Source: Candidatus Heimdallarchaeota archaeon (GTDB lineage Archaea > Asgardarchaeota > Heimdallarchaeia > Heimdallarchaeales > Kariarchaeaceae). From it: DNA of 64,000 nt. The stretch covers positions 62,001-126,000 of the forward strand of contig JADCLS010000002.1 of NCBI GenBank assembly GCA_026702845.1, read 5' to 3'. The notes under the pieces are model-generated. The model searched no databases and was not told the DNA's origin. It was given only the letters and a program-made list of their open reading frames with translations. Shown piece by piece: positions 24,720 to 33,923 of this stretch; within the stretch, counting starts at the first letter, position 1, and every line of letters starts with the position of its first letter. The translations under genes and the position numbers were made by a program.

Positions 24720-26495
24720 ATGAAAATTCAAATTAAATTCGCCATTATTGCTCTAGCACTATTGAGCTCTATGGCCATGACACCACAGACTAGCGCTGCT
24801 GGAGAATATTATGTTGTCTATGCTATGCCATACGACTTCTCCGAGTACAGCCAGTTCTACGCTGCATCATATGCTACCGTACAGTGGCTCTCCTCAGTTT
24901 CCGCTGGTCTGCTCTCAAGAAGCATCGATAATGATCGTGCTTATGATTATGAGCTGGCTTCTGCAAAGACTGTACAGGATCTAACCTTTACATTCACTTT
25001 GAGAAGTGACCTCAAATTCTCTGATGGTACAGCCCTCACTGCTGATGATGTAAAGTTCACCTATACATCTCTGCTCTCCCCAGCTATCAACACCGCATCC
25101 TATTCACTCTTTGCAAAGTACTTTGCATCCAATGACTCCATTGTTGTAGTTGATGATTCAACCATCAGATTCACACTCAGTCAGGTATATGCATTTGCTG
25201 ATGGTCTTTTCACTGCTGGTATCCAACCCGAGGCATACTTCGCAGATAGACTTGCTGCTGAAGATTATGTATGGAACTCTCCTGATATGTCCGACACCAT
25301 CGGTGCTGGTCCCTTCATGATTGAGAATTTTGATGCAACCAACAATGAGGTTCTTGTTGTAAAGAATGAGAACTACTGGAATGCAGAGAATGTTGCCCTC
25401 GACCAGATCGTCTTCAAGAAGATCGCCGAGAAAACTGCTGCTATCTCCGCACTCGCTGATGGTTCCGTAGATATTTTCGATGCACAGTATGTTGCTGGTA
25501 AGAATGAGCTTGCTGATGTAAATGGTATCACCGAGGATTTCGTTGCTGCCCCATCACACCAGGAACTCTCCTTCAATCACCTCAACCCCTACCTTGGTAC
25601 TGGTGAGGATCTACCCACACCTGGTCTAGAATCCGCTAAGAAAGTAAGAAAAGCCATTTCCCACATTATTAACAGAGATTACTGTGCTAATGATATTCTT
25701 GAGGGTATGGGTCTTCCTGCTGCAACCATTGTACCTTCCGTAGCAATCGGATGGGATGAGACAATTGATTACAGAGAATACTCTATTGATACTGCCAAGA
25801 CCCTTATGGAGGGTGCTGGTTTTAGTTACACTGGTAAAGCTGATGATTGGGAAGCAACCGCTGCCGATAACTTCTTCACCATGACTGTACTCTCCCCCAA
25901 CACCAATCCTGCAAGGAATCAGTGGTCAGCACTTGTTGCTGAGACACTCCCCAAGATTGGTATCTACGTAGATGCCCACCACTCAGTTGGTTGGGAAGAA
26001 ATCGGCCCCAGAACCTGGGACAGAGCTACTCCTGCTCCTGCCTACTCCGAGGGTGGTTTCGATGTCATGTTTGTTGGTTATGGTTGGGATCTTGATGTAG
26101 ATCCAACTGGTCTCTTTGACTCAGCCTCCATTACCCCCAATGGTGATAACTTCTATAACTTCAATAACTCTGAGTATGATAGTCTCCTTGATGATTATGT
26201 AACTGAGATGGATCTTGAAGACAGAATAGCTGCTTTTGAGGAACTCCAGGCCTTTATGTTCGAATGGGAGATTGTTGCACCAATCGTCTACCCACAAGAT
26301 CACTGGGCTTATTACGATGGCCTTAAGGGTTATGACTCCACTCTATTATCCATCAGTGCTGCTGAATGGGATCTTATGTCCACCGACAAGCAGGTAGAGG
26401 CTGAAGAAACCGCAGGATTCCTGCCATTCGACCTTGGACCCTTAATGATCGGCTTCCTCAGCATTGCAATGATTGTCAGATTCAGAAAAGACTAA
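24720..26495 (+). CDS. ABC transporter solute-binding protein, family 5 (peptide type)
   Basis: 591 residues. Signal peptide MKIQIKFAIIALALLSSMA with likely cleavage after residue 27. The family 5 (DppA/OppA) fold is visible from LKFSDGTALTADDVKFTYTS near residue 100, GAGPFMIENFD near 196 and the ISHIINRDYCANDIL region near 315. The C-terminus has a linker, one membrane helix and the tail RFRKD, so it is anchored by its C-terminus rather than by lipid. It is richer in C-ending codons than its neighbours, a sign of high expression. It is probably the receptor for the permease and ATPase genes at 29.5-37 kb, although three features intervene. Confidence 0.9.
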   Translation: MKIQIKFAIIALALLSSMAMTPQTSAAGEYYVVYAMPYDFSEYSQFYAASYATVQWLSSVSAGLLSRSIDNDRAYDYELASAKTVQDLTFTFTLRSDLKFSDGTALTADDVKFTYTSLLSPAINTASYSLFAKYFASNDSIVVVDDSTIRFTLSQVYAFADGLFTAGIQPEAYFADRLAAEDYVWNSPDMSDTIGAGPFMIENFDATNNEVLVVKNENYWNAENVALDQIVFKKIAEKTAAISALADGSVDIFDAQYVAGKNELADVNGITEDFVAAPSHQELSFNHLNPYLGTGEDLPTPGLESAKKVRKAISHIINRDYCANDILEGMGLPAATIVPSVAIGWDETIDYREYSIDTAKTLMEGAGFSYTGKADDWEATAADNFFTMTVLSPNTNPARNQWSALVAETLPKIGIYVDAHHSVGWEEIGPRTWDRATPAPAYSEGGFDVMFVGYGWDLDVDPTGLFDSASITPNGDNFYNFNNSEYDSLLDDYVTEMDLEDRIAAFEELQAFMFEWEIVAPIVYPQDHWAYYDGLKGYDSTLLSISAAEWDLMSTDKQVEAEETAGFLPFDLGPLMIGFLSIAMIVRFRKD

Positions 26496-26639
26496 ATCCA
26501 TAACAGCTAAACAATTAAAATAATCATATTTAATTATTAATTCATAATCAAAAGGATACTCCATCCAAATTACACATTAAATCTAAAAATTCATGGTTTA
26601 AGGAAAGCATTCATAATCCGTGAATATCAAAGTATCTAA

Positions 26640-27314
26640 ATGGAGATACCGTATCTTGCAGAGGTTTTACTAGGCTTTCTACCCTATGTCCTTGCACCGC
26701 TCCCCTTTTACATGAAACATCGAGGTGCTGAGCAGTGGTTAGTCCGAAAAGTAATGCACATTCTCACCAATACTCTCCTAGTGGTCTACTTTGTCATGAT
26801 CACAAGTGTTAATGTATTCATCTCTTTACTTGTCTTTCTTGTCATTCTCTTTATTATTTCCATCATTCCTGGGTTTGAATTTATGAATAGATTAGTAGCT
26901 ATCTCAACTAGGGAAGGAGAGCCAGAAAAAAAACTCCTTGTGAATGTGTTGAGCAGTATGTTCATCATCCTTACCATACTCTTCATCTTCATTGATTCAC
27001 CACATATCTTTGTTCCTGCTATTCTTTCCCTGGCCTGGGGCGATGGATTGGGTGAGATTATAGGACGACCTTATGGAAGGCACAAATACAAAGTATTCAA
27101 TAATAAATCAGTCGAGGGGTCAATAGGCGTATTCATTGGCATATTACTTGGAGGAATCGTAGGATTTCTGATTGGGGGTATTGATTTTCAGTTTTGGTGG
27201 GTTTTACTGCTCGTTTCGACTGTAGGGATGCTAGTGGAGGCGGTAGCTATGTCATTTGTTGATAATTTGGTTTTACCAACCTCTGTAGCCCTTCTTATTT
27301 TTTTGATCTTATAG
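26640..27314 (+). CDS. Phytol/dolichol kinase-like membrane protein
   Basis: 224 residues, about seven transmembrane helices. Family motifs of the CTP-using phytol/dolichol/diacylglycerol kinase group: RKVMH at residues 36-40, GDGLGEIIGRPYGRHKY at 134-150 and KSVEGS at 156-161. These enzymes phosphorylate long-chain alcohols (geranylgeraniol, dolichol) with CTP at the membrane, feeding recycling of prenyl phosphates. The related phosphatidate cytidylyltransferases share the fold, so the exact substrate is open. It starts at an ATG without a visible ribosome site. Confidence 0.75.
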   Translation: MEIPYLAEVLLGFLPYVLAPLPFYMKHRGAEQWLVRKVMHILTNTLLVVYFVMITSVNVFISLLVFLVILFIISIIPGFEFMNRLVAISTREGEPEKKLLVNVLSSMFIILTILFIFIDSPHIFVPAILSLAWGDGLGEIIGRPYGRHKYKVFNNKSVEGSIGVFIGILLGGIVGFLIGGIDFQFWWVLLLVSTVGMLVEAVAMSFVDNLVLPTSVALLIFLIL

Positions 27315-27369
27315 AATAATATGCGCATACTTTTGCTCACAAAATCACAGTTAGTGAAGGATGAGTATC

Positions 27370-27426
27370 ACAAAGGTTATTTTATAGCACTTTAATAATG
27401 GTATTAGAAACCTTTGTACAAAGGTT
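27370..27426. repeat. Three ACAAAGGTT half-sites including an 18-base palindrome
   Basis: ACAAAGGTT occurs at 27370-27378 and 27418-27426 and, inverted, at 27409-27417. The last two form the perfect palindrome AACCTTTGTACAAAGGTT, ending 12 bases before the tRNA gene. It looks like a protein-binding site. Confidence 0.6.
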
Positions 27427-27438
27427 GTTAGTACACTC

Positions 27439-27512
27439 GGGTGTGTAGCTCAGCCTGGTAGAGCAACGGACTCTTAATCCGTCGGCCGAGGGTTCGAATC
27501 CCTTCACACTCA
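27439..27512 (+). tRNA. tRNA-Lys (anticodon CTT)
   Basis: A full cloverleaf of 74 bases can be folded by eye. The acceptor stem GGGTGTG pairs with CACACTC plus discriminator A, with one G-U pair. The D arm is GCTC/GAGC. The anticodon stem ACGGA/TCCGT has loop CTCTTAA and anticodon CTT at 27473-27475. The T arm is GAGGG-TTCGAAT-CCCTT. There is no intron and no encoded CCA. A run of four T follows three bases downstream. Confidence 0.97.
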
Positions 27513-27808
27513 CTTTTACTAATTTCATCTTGATTTATGATATTTATTTACTAAAAAAATAGTATTCAATTTGTAAGTTTTCTAAAAGGAAATGAAAAAT
27601 ATTTACTTTTGAGAGCGCCTAATGCGTGTTATCAGAAATCAGGTACCTCTATATTGAATAGAACAGCAATAGGCCATCTATATTTATTAATTATTCAATT
27701 TATCAATTCAATAGAAAACATATCTATGCTTCCTTGAATACAATTGATTAATGATATATTCGGATAATCTTAACCCTACACTTTAAATTTACCCAAAAAT
27801 TAGAAGAG
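27513..27808. other. AT-rich intergenic region after the tRNA
   Basis: 296 bases without a supportable gene or RNA. It must contain the promoter of the 27809 gene, but no single TATA box stands out. Confidence 0.4.
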
Positions 27809-29362
27809 ATGAGAGTAATGAGAAATCTATCATTGGATAAAAAACAGAAGCTTTATGGAATGTTCTTCATTCTGCTCTTTGCAGGTCTAACAGTTAGTCC
27901 TGCCAGTGGAATAAAACGGATATTTCTACCCCAAGACAGTTTTGAGATTGAAACTAGCGCATCTCAGTACTATTCAGAAATAGACGATAATGGTCTACGT
28001 CATTTTAGTTACATCACATCACCAGATAGTTGGGTGAGGGCTGAGGATGAGGGAAGTCGCAATGATACAACCTACAAATATGGTACCTATGATCCTAACA
28101 CAGGAGAAGAATCAACTGAGGTAATAGCCACTAATGTTATACCTTATCATTACAATTTTGTTATTGATTCTGATGGAAATACACATACTGTTTATGTTGA
28201 TGTAAATAAAGTACTTAATTTCATTACAAGAGATGCTACCACAGGTGTATGGAGTGCACCAGAAGCACTTACAGACCCCATTGCCCGAGGAGGGGTAATG
28301 AATGTATCATATCCAACTGTAGGTGAGATCCCCTATGATCCTTTCATCGCATTGAATGAAAATGATGAAGTAAGAATAATCTATGGAGTTAACTTTTTAG
28401 ATAATGAAACTGCGATATTTGATGAAGATTTCTCCAGGAAAAATACCTACACCATTCACTACAAAGCATGGGATGCTGGTCAATGGAAAACGTATGATTT
28501 ACTCAACAACTCTGTAAGAGGTGATACTTTATCATACTTACGTCTGCAACCATCGTATCCTTCCATGGCATTCTACGATGGTAAGGTCTACTTTACTTGG
28601 GCTAATAAATTCTCTTTACAAACCGAGAATCGTCTACAATTCATGTATTTAGATACCGAACTACCAGACGGTGTTGATACAAGGGCTAGATTATATGATA
28701 GAGTTGATAAATTAGGAACACAAACATACTTCAGGCGCTCTAATATAATTGTTAGAGATACTGAGATCCTTCTAATCTACAGTGGAGAAGTCCAAGGTGG
28801 TGCCCGTATCAGCTACATCCAGGATATCGCAGATGTAGAAAATCAGAATGATGCCAGAGGTAGTTTTACTTATTATAACCTTGATCCCAATAGAGATTTC
28901 CGACCGGTTGATTATCTATCTACTGCAGTGCATGAGGACATCATCTATGTCTCTTGGTCCATGTTTGATCGCTATGGTGGTGAGAAATTCTATGAATATG
29001 ATGTTTATACTGGATCAGTGAACTTCGACGGGATTTCTTCAATTGACAATTGGGATTTCGCTAGAATCACATTATCTGATAATATTGATCACCGATTTCC
29101 CATAGTAAATATCTTTGATGGTATAGCAGAAGTATCTTACATTCAGGCAACGAATTCATCTGCAGTCCTTGAATTTATGCAGGAACAACCTCAAACAGAG
29201 CCTCTTGCACCAGCAACTGGAGGTTTTGTTGTCGGGTTGGTCTTAGTAATTGGTATTGCATTTCTGATCAGATTCCTCCTCTATAAAGTACCTGCCAAGG
29301 AAAAAGAAAAGGAACTATTACCTCACCTGATTAATCTAAAGGATTCAATAGAAAAAGATTAG
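27809..29362 (+). CDS. Exported repeat-type (possibly beta-propeller) protein with C-terminal membrane helix
   Basis: 517 residues. The N-terminal hydrophobic segment at about residues 14-33 is a signal peptide or anchor. The middle has repeated short blocks such as FVIDSDGNTHTVYVD, VYFTWANKFSL and IIYVSWSMFDRYGG, reminiscent of sialidase-like beta-propeller blades; this is an inference. A membrane helix at about residues 471-490 is followed by a charged cytosolic tail (KVPAKEKEKELLPH). It sits directly upstream of the DppB/DppC permeases in the same direction, so it may be a surface accessory of that transporter. Start at the ATG at 27809, or three codons later. Confidence 0.7.
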   Translation: MRVMRNLSLDKKQKLYGMFFILLFAGLTVSPASGIKRIFLPQDSFEIETSASQYYSEIDDNGLRHFSYITSPDSWVRAEDEGSRNDTTYKYGTYDPNTGEESTEVIATNVIPYHYNFVIDSDGNTHTVYVDVNKVLNFITRDATTGVWSAPEALTDPIARGGVMNVSYPTVGEIPYDPFIALNENDEVRIIYGVNFLDNETAIFDEDFSRKNTYTIHYKAWDAGQWKTYDLLNNSVRGDTLSYLRLQPSYPSMAFYDGKVYFTWANKFSLQTENRLQFMYLDTELPDGVDTRARLYDRVDKLGTQTYFRRSNIIVRDTEILLIYSGEVQGGARISYIQDIADVENQNDARGSFTYYNLDPNRDFRPVDYLSTAVHEDIIYVSWSMFDRYGGEKFYEYDVYTGSVNFDGISSIDNWDFARITLSDNIDHRFPIVNIFDGIAEVSYIQATNSSAVLEFMQEQPQTEPLAPATGGFVVGLVLVIGIAFLIRFLLYKVPAKEKEKELLPHLINLKDSIEKD

Positions 29363-29534
29363 TTCTACAAATCATAGATATTAATTTCTAACTTGTTCAT
29401 CATACAGTATAATACTGAAAAACACTAAAATTTGTTTACAGAACAGCATTTAGAGCAATTTACAAATTTTTTATGGGTGCTATAGACAATAATTATAAGT
29501 GTCACATGTAAAGTAAGGATTAGAGGAAAATACA

Positions 29535-31028
29535 TTGACAGCTGAGACTCCCAGTGAAGAAACATCACAGGTCCAACAATCAGATTTGATACCAAAAATC
29601 ATTATCACTGTTGGATTTATTCTCTTTGGAGTATATCAGGCATTTACTGGTATACTGCGGGTGGATGATGTGACATTAGGTGAATACTTTGGTGATTCGT
29701 ACTCCCAAAGTGCTGAAGCCGGTGATATATTTAGCAGCGTACTCATAATGACAGCATTTGCAGCAACTATTTTGCTTGCTACAATGTTATTGAACAAGAA
29801 TGAGATTATGATACGACTCAGATTACTAATTAGCCTGATATTTGGTTGGTTAGTTCTAACAATCATTTCTGATGGATCACATAATTTTGCAGTTATTCTA
29901 GTTGCAATAGTGATTGCACCAACTATACTTTGGTATTATCTGAGTTATGGTGAGGTGAAAAGTTACTTTGCTAATCGTTACATCGTTTTCACTTTTAGAA
30001 GATTACTTGCCATGGTTCCGCTATTTATCAGTCTATCATTCTTCACCTTCTTCTTGAGTAACGAGGTTGGAGATCCAGTAGCGATAATGCTTGGAATACA
30101 GAGGGTAAACACAGATGTAGCTGAGGCGGCATTACGAGCCAAGTTTGGGCTTGATAGACCGATACACATTCAATATTTTGATTGGACATGGGGATTCCTA
30201 CATGGAGATATGGGATTGAGCTTCAAAACTCAGAATCCTGTAAATGTTGGGTTCAATGACTATCTTTATGAGACACTGAAAATGCAGATCACGTCTTTGA
30301 TTATATCCTTCATCTTTGCGGTAGCCCTGGGAGTAGCTGCTGCTTATTACCACAATACCTTAGTTGATTCAACTGTATCTGCAATTGCACTCCTCGGTTT
30401 ATCTATGCCTATCTTTGTGTCTGGAATAACCGCAATTCTAATCTTCTCAGGTACAGGTTTAGGTTGGTTCCCATCAGCTGGTGCTCATTCAATTTCAATT
30501 CTATTGCCAGCAAAGGATCCGGGTGAGATGATATCGACTGAATTCAGTACTAAAGCAGGGAATATTAACTGGTGGCTACGTCTTATTCAGGTTTGGTGGA
30601 TTTATACCACTGATGGTTTACATCACCTAGTACTACCAGTTCTCACTCTGGTTTTTGCCACTATGGCAACTTTTGCTCGGTTGACAAGAGGATCAATGCT
30701 GGAGATATTACGACAGGATTATATTCTAGCAGCCAGAGCAAATGGATTATCAGAGATGGAAGTAATTTGGAAGCATGCATTCCGAAATGTACTTCTTCCG
30801 CTTGTAACCTTCCTTGGTTTGAACATTGGTGTCATTCTTGCAGGAGCACCAATTACTGAAACAGTTTTCACTTGGCCAGGTTTAGGAAGATATTTCATTT
30901 TCATGCTAGGATTCATTGATATACCCGTAATGGTTTCCATCACCATGGTAATAACAGTAATGATTCTCATCTCAAATTTGATCACTGATATCGCATACAC
31001 CTTCGTTGATCCGAGGGTTACTCTATAG
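29535..31028 (+). CDS. dppB: Dipeptide/oligopeptide ABC permease DppB-like with N-terminal membrane extension
   Basis: 497 residues from a TTG at 29535 with GAGGAA six bases upstream. Canonical DppB begins at about residue 147 (FTFRRLLAMVPLFISLSFFTFF) and runs to the end, including the binding-protein-dependent permease signature ILAARANGLSEMEVIWKHA near residue 400. The first 145 residues hold about four additional transmembrane helices not found in standard DppB (about 310-340 residues). With DppC and the OppD/OppF ATPases it forms a peptide-type importer. Confidence 0.9.
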   Translation: MTAETPSEETSQVQQSDLIPKIIITVGFILFGVYQAFTGILRVDDVTLGEYFGDSYSQSAEAGDIFSSVLIMTAFAATILLATMLLNKNEIMIRLRLLISLIFGWLVLTIISDGSHNFAVILVAIVIAPTILWYYLSYGEVKSYFANRYIVFTFRRLLAMVPLFISLSFFTFFLSNEVGDPVAIMLGIQRVNTDVAEAALRAKFGLDRPIHIQYFDWTWGFLHGDMGLSFKTQNPVNVGFNDYLYETLKMQITSLIISFIFAVALGVAAAYYHNTLVDSTVSAIALLGLSMPIFVSGITAILIFSGTGLGWFPSAGAHSISILLPAKDPGEMISTEFSTKAGNINWWLRLIQVWWIYTTDGLHHLVLPVLTLVFATMATFARLTRGSMLEILRQDYILAARANGLSEMEVIWKHAFRNVLLPLVTFLGLNIGVILAGAPITETVFTWPGLGRYFIFMLGFIDIPVMVSITMVITVMILISNLITDIAYTFVDPRVTL

Positions 31029-31040
31029 GAGGCAAAAATT

Positions 31041-32003
31041 ATGACACAAGAAATAGAAATACCAACTGTGGCAGAAGAAGAAGCTGAAAAAGTAATGCAA
31101 GGTATTCCCTCGGTTAACCTTTGGAAATTAGTTATCTTGCGAATTAAAAAGAATGGAGTCGCAGTAATTTGCTTCCAGTGGATTGTGCTAATGATAGTGA
31201 TTGCATTCTTCCATCCTGTGTTGATGGGAGATGGGCCTTCCTCTCTTGCTCCTAACTTAACAAGAAAATTCGGTGGTGGAGCCAATGGTTCTCCCAGCCT
31301 TCGATATCCATTTGGAACACAGATTCTAGGAATGGATTTATTCTCCAGGGTACTTGCTGGATCCGAGACATCCATCCTAGTGGGTGTGATGTCAACCATT
31401 ATCTCAATTCTTATCGGTGTTACTCTAGGATTGATTGCTGGATACTATCAATCTCATACAGAAGAGATCATTATGAGAATTACTGATTTTTTCCTTGCAA
31501 TACCCTTCCTAATCTTAGCATTAGTGCTAATTCAATTGATTAGAAATTCTGATAATCCTTTCCTTGCATCTCTTTCCCATGTGACCATAATCACCCTGGT
31601 GATTGGAGTATTTGGTTGGGCGGGATTAACTCGTCTAGTAACGGCGAATACTAAACAGGTTAGTAATATGGAGTATGTGCAGGCAGCTCGAGTGATTGGA
31701 GTGAAAGATAGTTCTATCATATTCAATCATATCTTCCCAAATATTCTTGCACCAATCGTAATACTTGCAGCCATTTTTATTGGAGGAGGTATTCTTAGCG
31801 AGGCAGGACTAGCATTTCTTGGATTTGGAGACCCCATTAATACCATCAGTTGGGGAATTGATGTAAATCAATCCCGTGAGAAGATGGGAGAACATCCTGA
31901 ACAAGCACTACTTCCAGGCTTTGCAATTTTCCTATTAGTATTATCCATCAACTTACTAGGAGATGCTCTTCGTGATGCACTTGATCCTAGATTGAGAGAT
32001 TAG
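31041..32003 (+). CDS. dppC: Dipeptide/oligopeptide ABC permease DppC-like
   Basis: 320 residues, standard length. The N-terminal cytosolic segment is followed by a helix, an extracytoplasmic loop with the family FGTQILGMDLFSR block (about residues 94-106), and a core with the EAA-type loop AARVIGVKDSSIIFNHIFP. The C-terminus GDALRDALDPRLRD is diagnostic. It follows dppB by 12 bases with a strong GGAGG site and pairs with it in the membrane. Confidence 0.92.
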   Translation: MTQEIEIPTVAEEEAEKVMQGIPSVNLWKLVILRIKKNGVAVICFQWIVLMIVIAFFHPVLMGDGPSSLAPNLTRKFGGGANGSPSLRYPFGTQILGMDLFSRVLAGSETSILVGVMSTIISILIGVTLGLIAGYYQSHTEEIIMRITDFFLAIPFLILALVLIQLIRNSDNPFLASLSHVTIITLVIGVFGWAGLTRLVTANTKQVSNMEYVQAARVIGVKDSSIIFNHIFPNILAPIVILAAIFIGGGILSEAGLAFLGFGDPINTISWGIDVNQSREKMGEHPEQALLPGFAIFLLVLSINLLGDALRDALDPRLRD

Positions 32004-32448
32004 ATAATAGATTGGATTATTGATAATTTCAAAATCATAATAGACGTGCAAATACTGACTGAAATGATCCTGCACAATATTATCCAAATTAAAATAGCAT
32101 ATGTCAAAAAATGTGTCAAAAAAAAAACTCCCGATCGACTGAGATTAAGATTGAGGGTCCTTGAAAAGGAGATCCATGAGGTTGAAGGAGAATGAAACTG
32201 CAAGGAAGTAATAATAATGAGCCTAATTGCAGGTGTTGGTGTCCCTTTTGTTGAACTCGTAAAATAAATTATTTAATGATACCATTCTTCGATCCAATAT
32301 TTATGTTTTATTTTTTTAATGCTGAACTAAGTATGGAATTTAAGTTTTTCGTCTGCTTGCAGAGCTATTTTTAAATAATATTTGAATATCTTTTTATAGT
32401 ATACTTTTCTCAAAAAAATATGTGCAATTTTGCATAGGGAATGGAAGA
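32004..32448. other. AT-rich intergenic region
   Basis: 445 bases. The only open stretch of interest is a 43-codon frame at 32064-32195 (plus), with a Lys/Arg-rich end but no start signal or family look; not called as a gene. No RNA recognised. Confidence 0.4.
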
Positions 32449-33039
32449 ATGAAAATTAAAAAATTTTTAAGAATAACTGTTTTTGCATTGATGATTAATC
32501 TGATGGTATTACCATCAATCTCATCAGGACTCACAATTAGTCCTATCAAAAATTATGATTTTACTTATCAGAACAATTGCCTTTATGGTTGGACTTCATT
32601 AAATGCCGATTGTTATGTTGAGGATGAAGTCGATTTTGATGGGGCATCATTCGAAGATGTAGCATATGGCCATATCTATCAATATGTCAATTTTAGAATA
32701 GAGGATCTAGATTTATCCGATGGTTTGCCAACTTTTGAATATTATTACAGTGGAGCTCCACTTACTGTAATCATTAAATTTACTTTATTTTATGGAGATT
32801 ATCAATTGTCAGACACTATTCATGCTGCTGCGAATCTTATTAGTGAACATCATAGTACAGGGAATGGTATTGTATCTTTTGAACCTGTTATTAGATGGGG
32901 TATGACACCTGTTTCTAAAATTTTATTTCAAGTATATCTCGATCAAAATTCAGATGCAGATTTAATCGAATCATTACAAATAGATTTTGTTAATTTTAAG
33001 ATAGACTATAATCCTAGACCATGTACATTTAGATGCTAA
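32449..33039 (+). CDS. Small secreted protein of unknown function
   Basis: 196 residues from the ATG at 32449 (a GTG nine codons earlier is less likely, as it would precede the signal peptide). Signal peptide MKIKKFLRITVFALMINL with cleavage near residue 27. The mature part is acidic, rich in Tyr, Asp and Phe, with paired Cys (NNCLYGWTSLNADCY and PRPCTFRC) that could form disulfides outside the cell. No C-terminal membrane helix, unlike other exported proteins here. It is more AT-rich than its neighbours. Unrecognised. It lies between permease and ATPase genes of the peptide transporter. Confidence 0.6.
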   Translation: MKIKKFLRITVFALMINLMVLPSISSGLTISPIKNYDFTYQNNCLYGWTSLNADCYVEDEVDFDGASFEDVAYGHIYQYVNFRIEDLDLSDGLPTFEYYYSGAPLTVIIKFTLFYGDYQLSDTIHAAANLISEHHSTGNGIVSFEPVIRWGMTPVSKILFQVYLDQNSDADLIESLQIDFVNFKIDYNPRPCTFRC

Positions 33040-33423
33040 TGATTTTTGATAAGATTTAATTGTATCACTCTCTAGATGATCATCAAGAATTTGAAATCAT
33101 TAAAGTTATAAAATTGGAAAATATAATTTTTTTGAGTTTTTTTATTTTTTTTGTCTCTTCTGTAAACTTTTCTAATACAATTTCCTTGAACCTTATTTTC
33201 TTGCATTTGAATATCACATTGATGCGAGTAATATTATATTCAAGCAGTTAATATTTAAGAAAAACTAAATCATCGGTATCAGTGTCTATTAGTTAAGGCT
33301 TTTCTATAAATAACATTTGAGATTACGAGATTAATTCATTCAACGTTCACAATAATTATTCAAATAATCAATATACTTGCCAAATATGACTCTGCTTTAA
33401 TCCACCCCATTCACTATCAGATT
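33040..33423. other. AT-rich intergenic region
   Basis: 384 bases. A 63-codon frame at 33060-33251 (plus, TTG start) is hydrophobic only because the DNA is T-rich, and is not called. No RNA or repeat seen. Confidence 0.4.
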
Positions 33424-33858
33424 ATGGCAACAAAAGGACCTAGAATGACAGAAATAAGCAAAGAGGATCTTGAAAAAGAGATTAGAGAGAGCGAAAGAGA
33501 GTGGAATTACCGTGATGCAGCGATCCGAGGGTTAATTACTGGTGGCGGTGTCTACTTTATTGAATTAATCGCTGCTATTATCGTCATGATGTTGTATTTT
33601 GAACCACTAGTAATGTTTTACTACTTCAATGCGGTTCTTGGAATGGAGGTGGTCATTTTCTTCCTACTGTCAAGCACATCGATTTGGTTTATCCCCTCTC
33701 CTAGTTGGAATCAATTCAAAGCATCGCTATTTAATAAACCCTATATACCAAAAAGTACTACAGAAGCTTGGAAAGTGGGATTGCAACGAGCTATGACAGC
33801 CATCGTCTTTCTTATGTTTTTTGAGATACATCGACAGATCATAATTCATTTTCTGTAA
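33424..33858 (+). CDS. Small membrane protein beside the peptide transporter
   Basis: 144 residues. A charged cytosolic N-terminus (EDLEKEIRESEREWNYRD) is followed by about four hydrophobic segments at residues 40-62, 66-90 and 118-143, with a conserved-looking IWFIPSPSWNQFK loop. No family recognised. It lies 65 bases upstream of the OppF ATPase in the same direction, so it may belong to the same transcription unit. Start at the ATG at 33424; a second ATG seven codons in is possible. Confidence 0.65.
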   Translation: MATKGPRMTEISKEDLEKEIRESEREWNYRDAAIRGLITGGGVYFIELIAAIIVMMLYFEPLVMFYYFNAVLGMEVVIFFLLSSTSIWFIPSPSWNQFKASLFNKPYIPKSTTEAWKVGLQRAMTAIVFLMFFEIHRQIIIHFL

Positions 33859-33923
33859 AGCTTGCATTTTACTGCCACTTTTTCTTTGGGATTGAGAAAT
33901 ATATTTAATAAAGACTGAATAAA

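Noticed and set aside
26640..27314. Phosphatidate cytidylyltransferase (CdsA/CarS)
   Set aside because: The RK..H and KSVEGS pattern with the GDG block fits the phytol/dolichol kinase group better, though the fold is shared.
32064..32195. 43-codon frame with basic C-terminus
   Set aside because: No promoter or ribosome site and no homology that I can recognise; chance frame in an intergenic stretch.
33060..33251. 63-codon hydrophobic frame
   Set aside because: TTG start in T-rich DNA; Phe/Leu/Ile content follows base composition.
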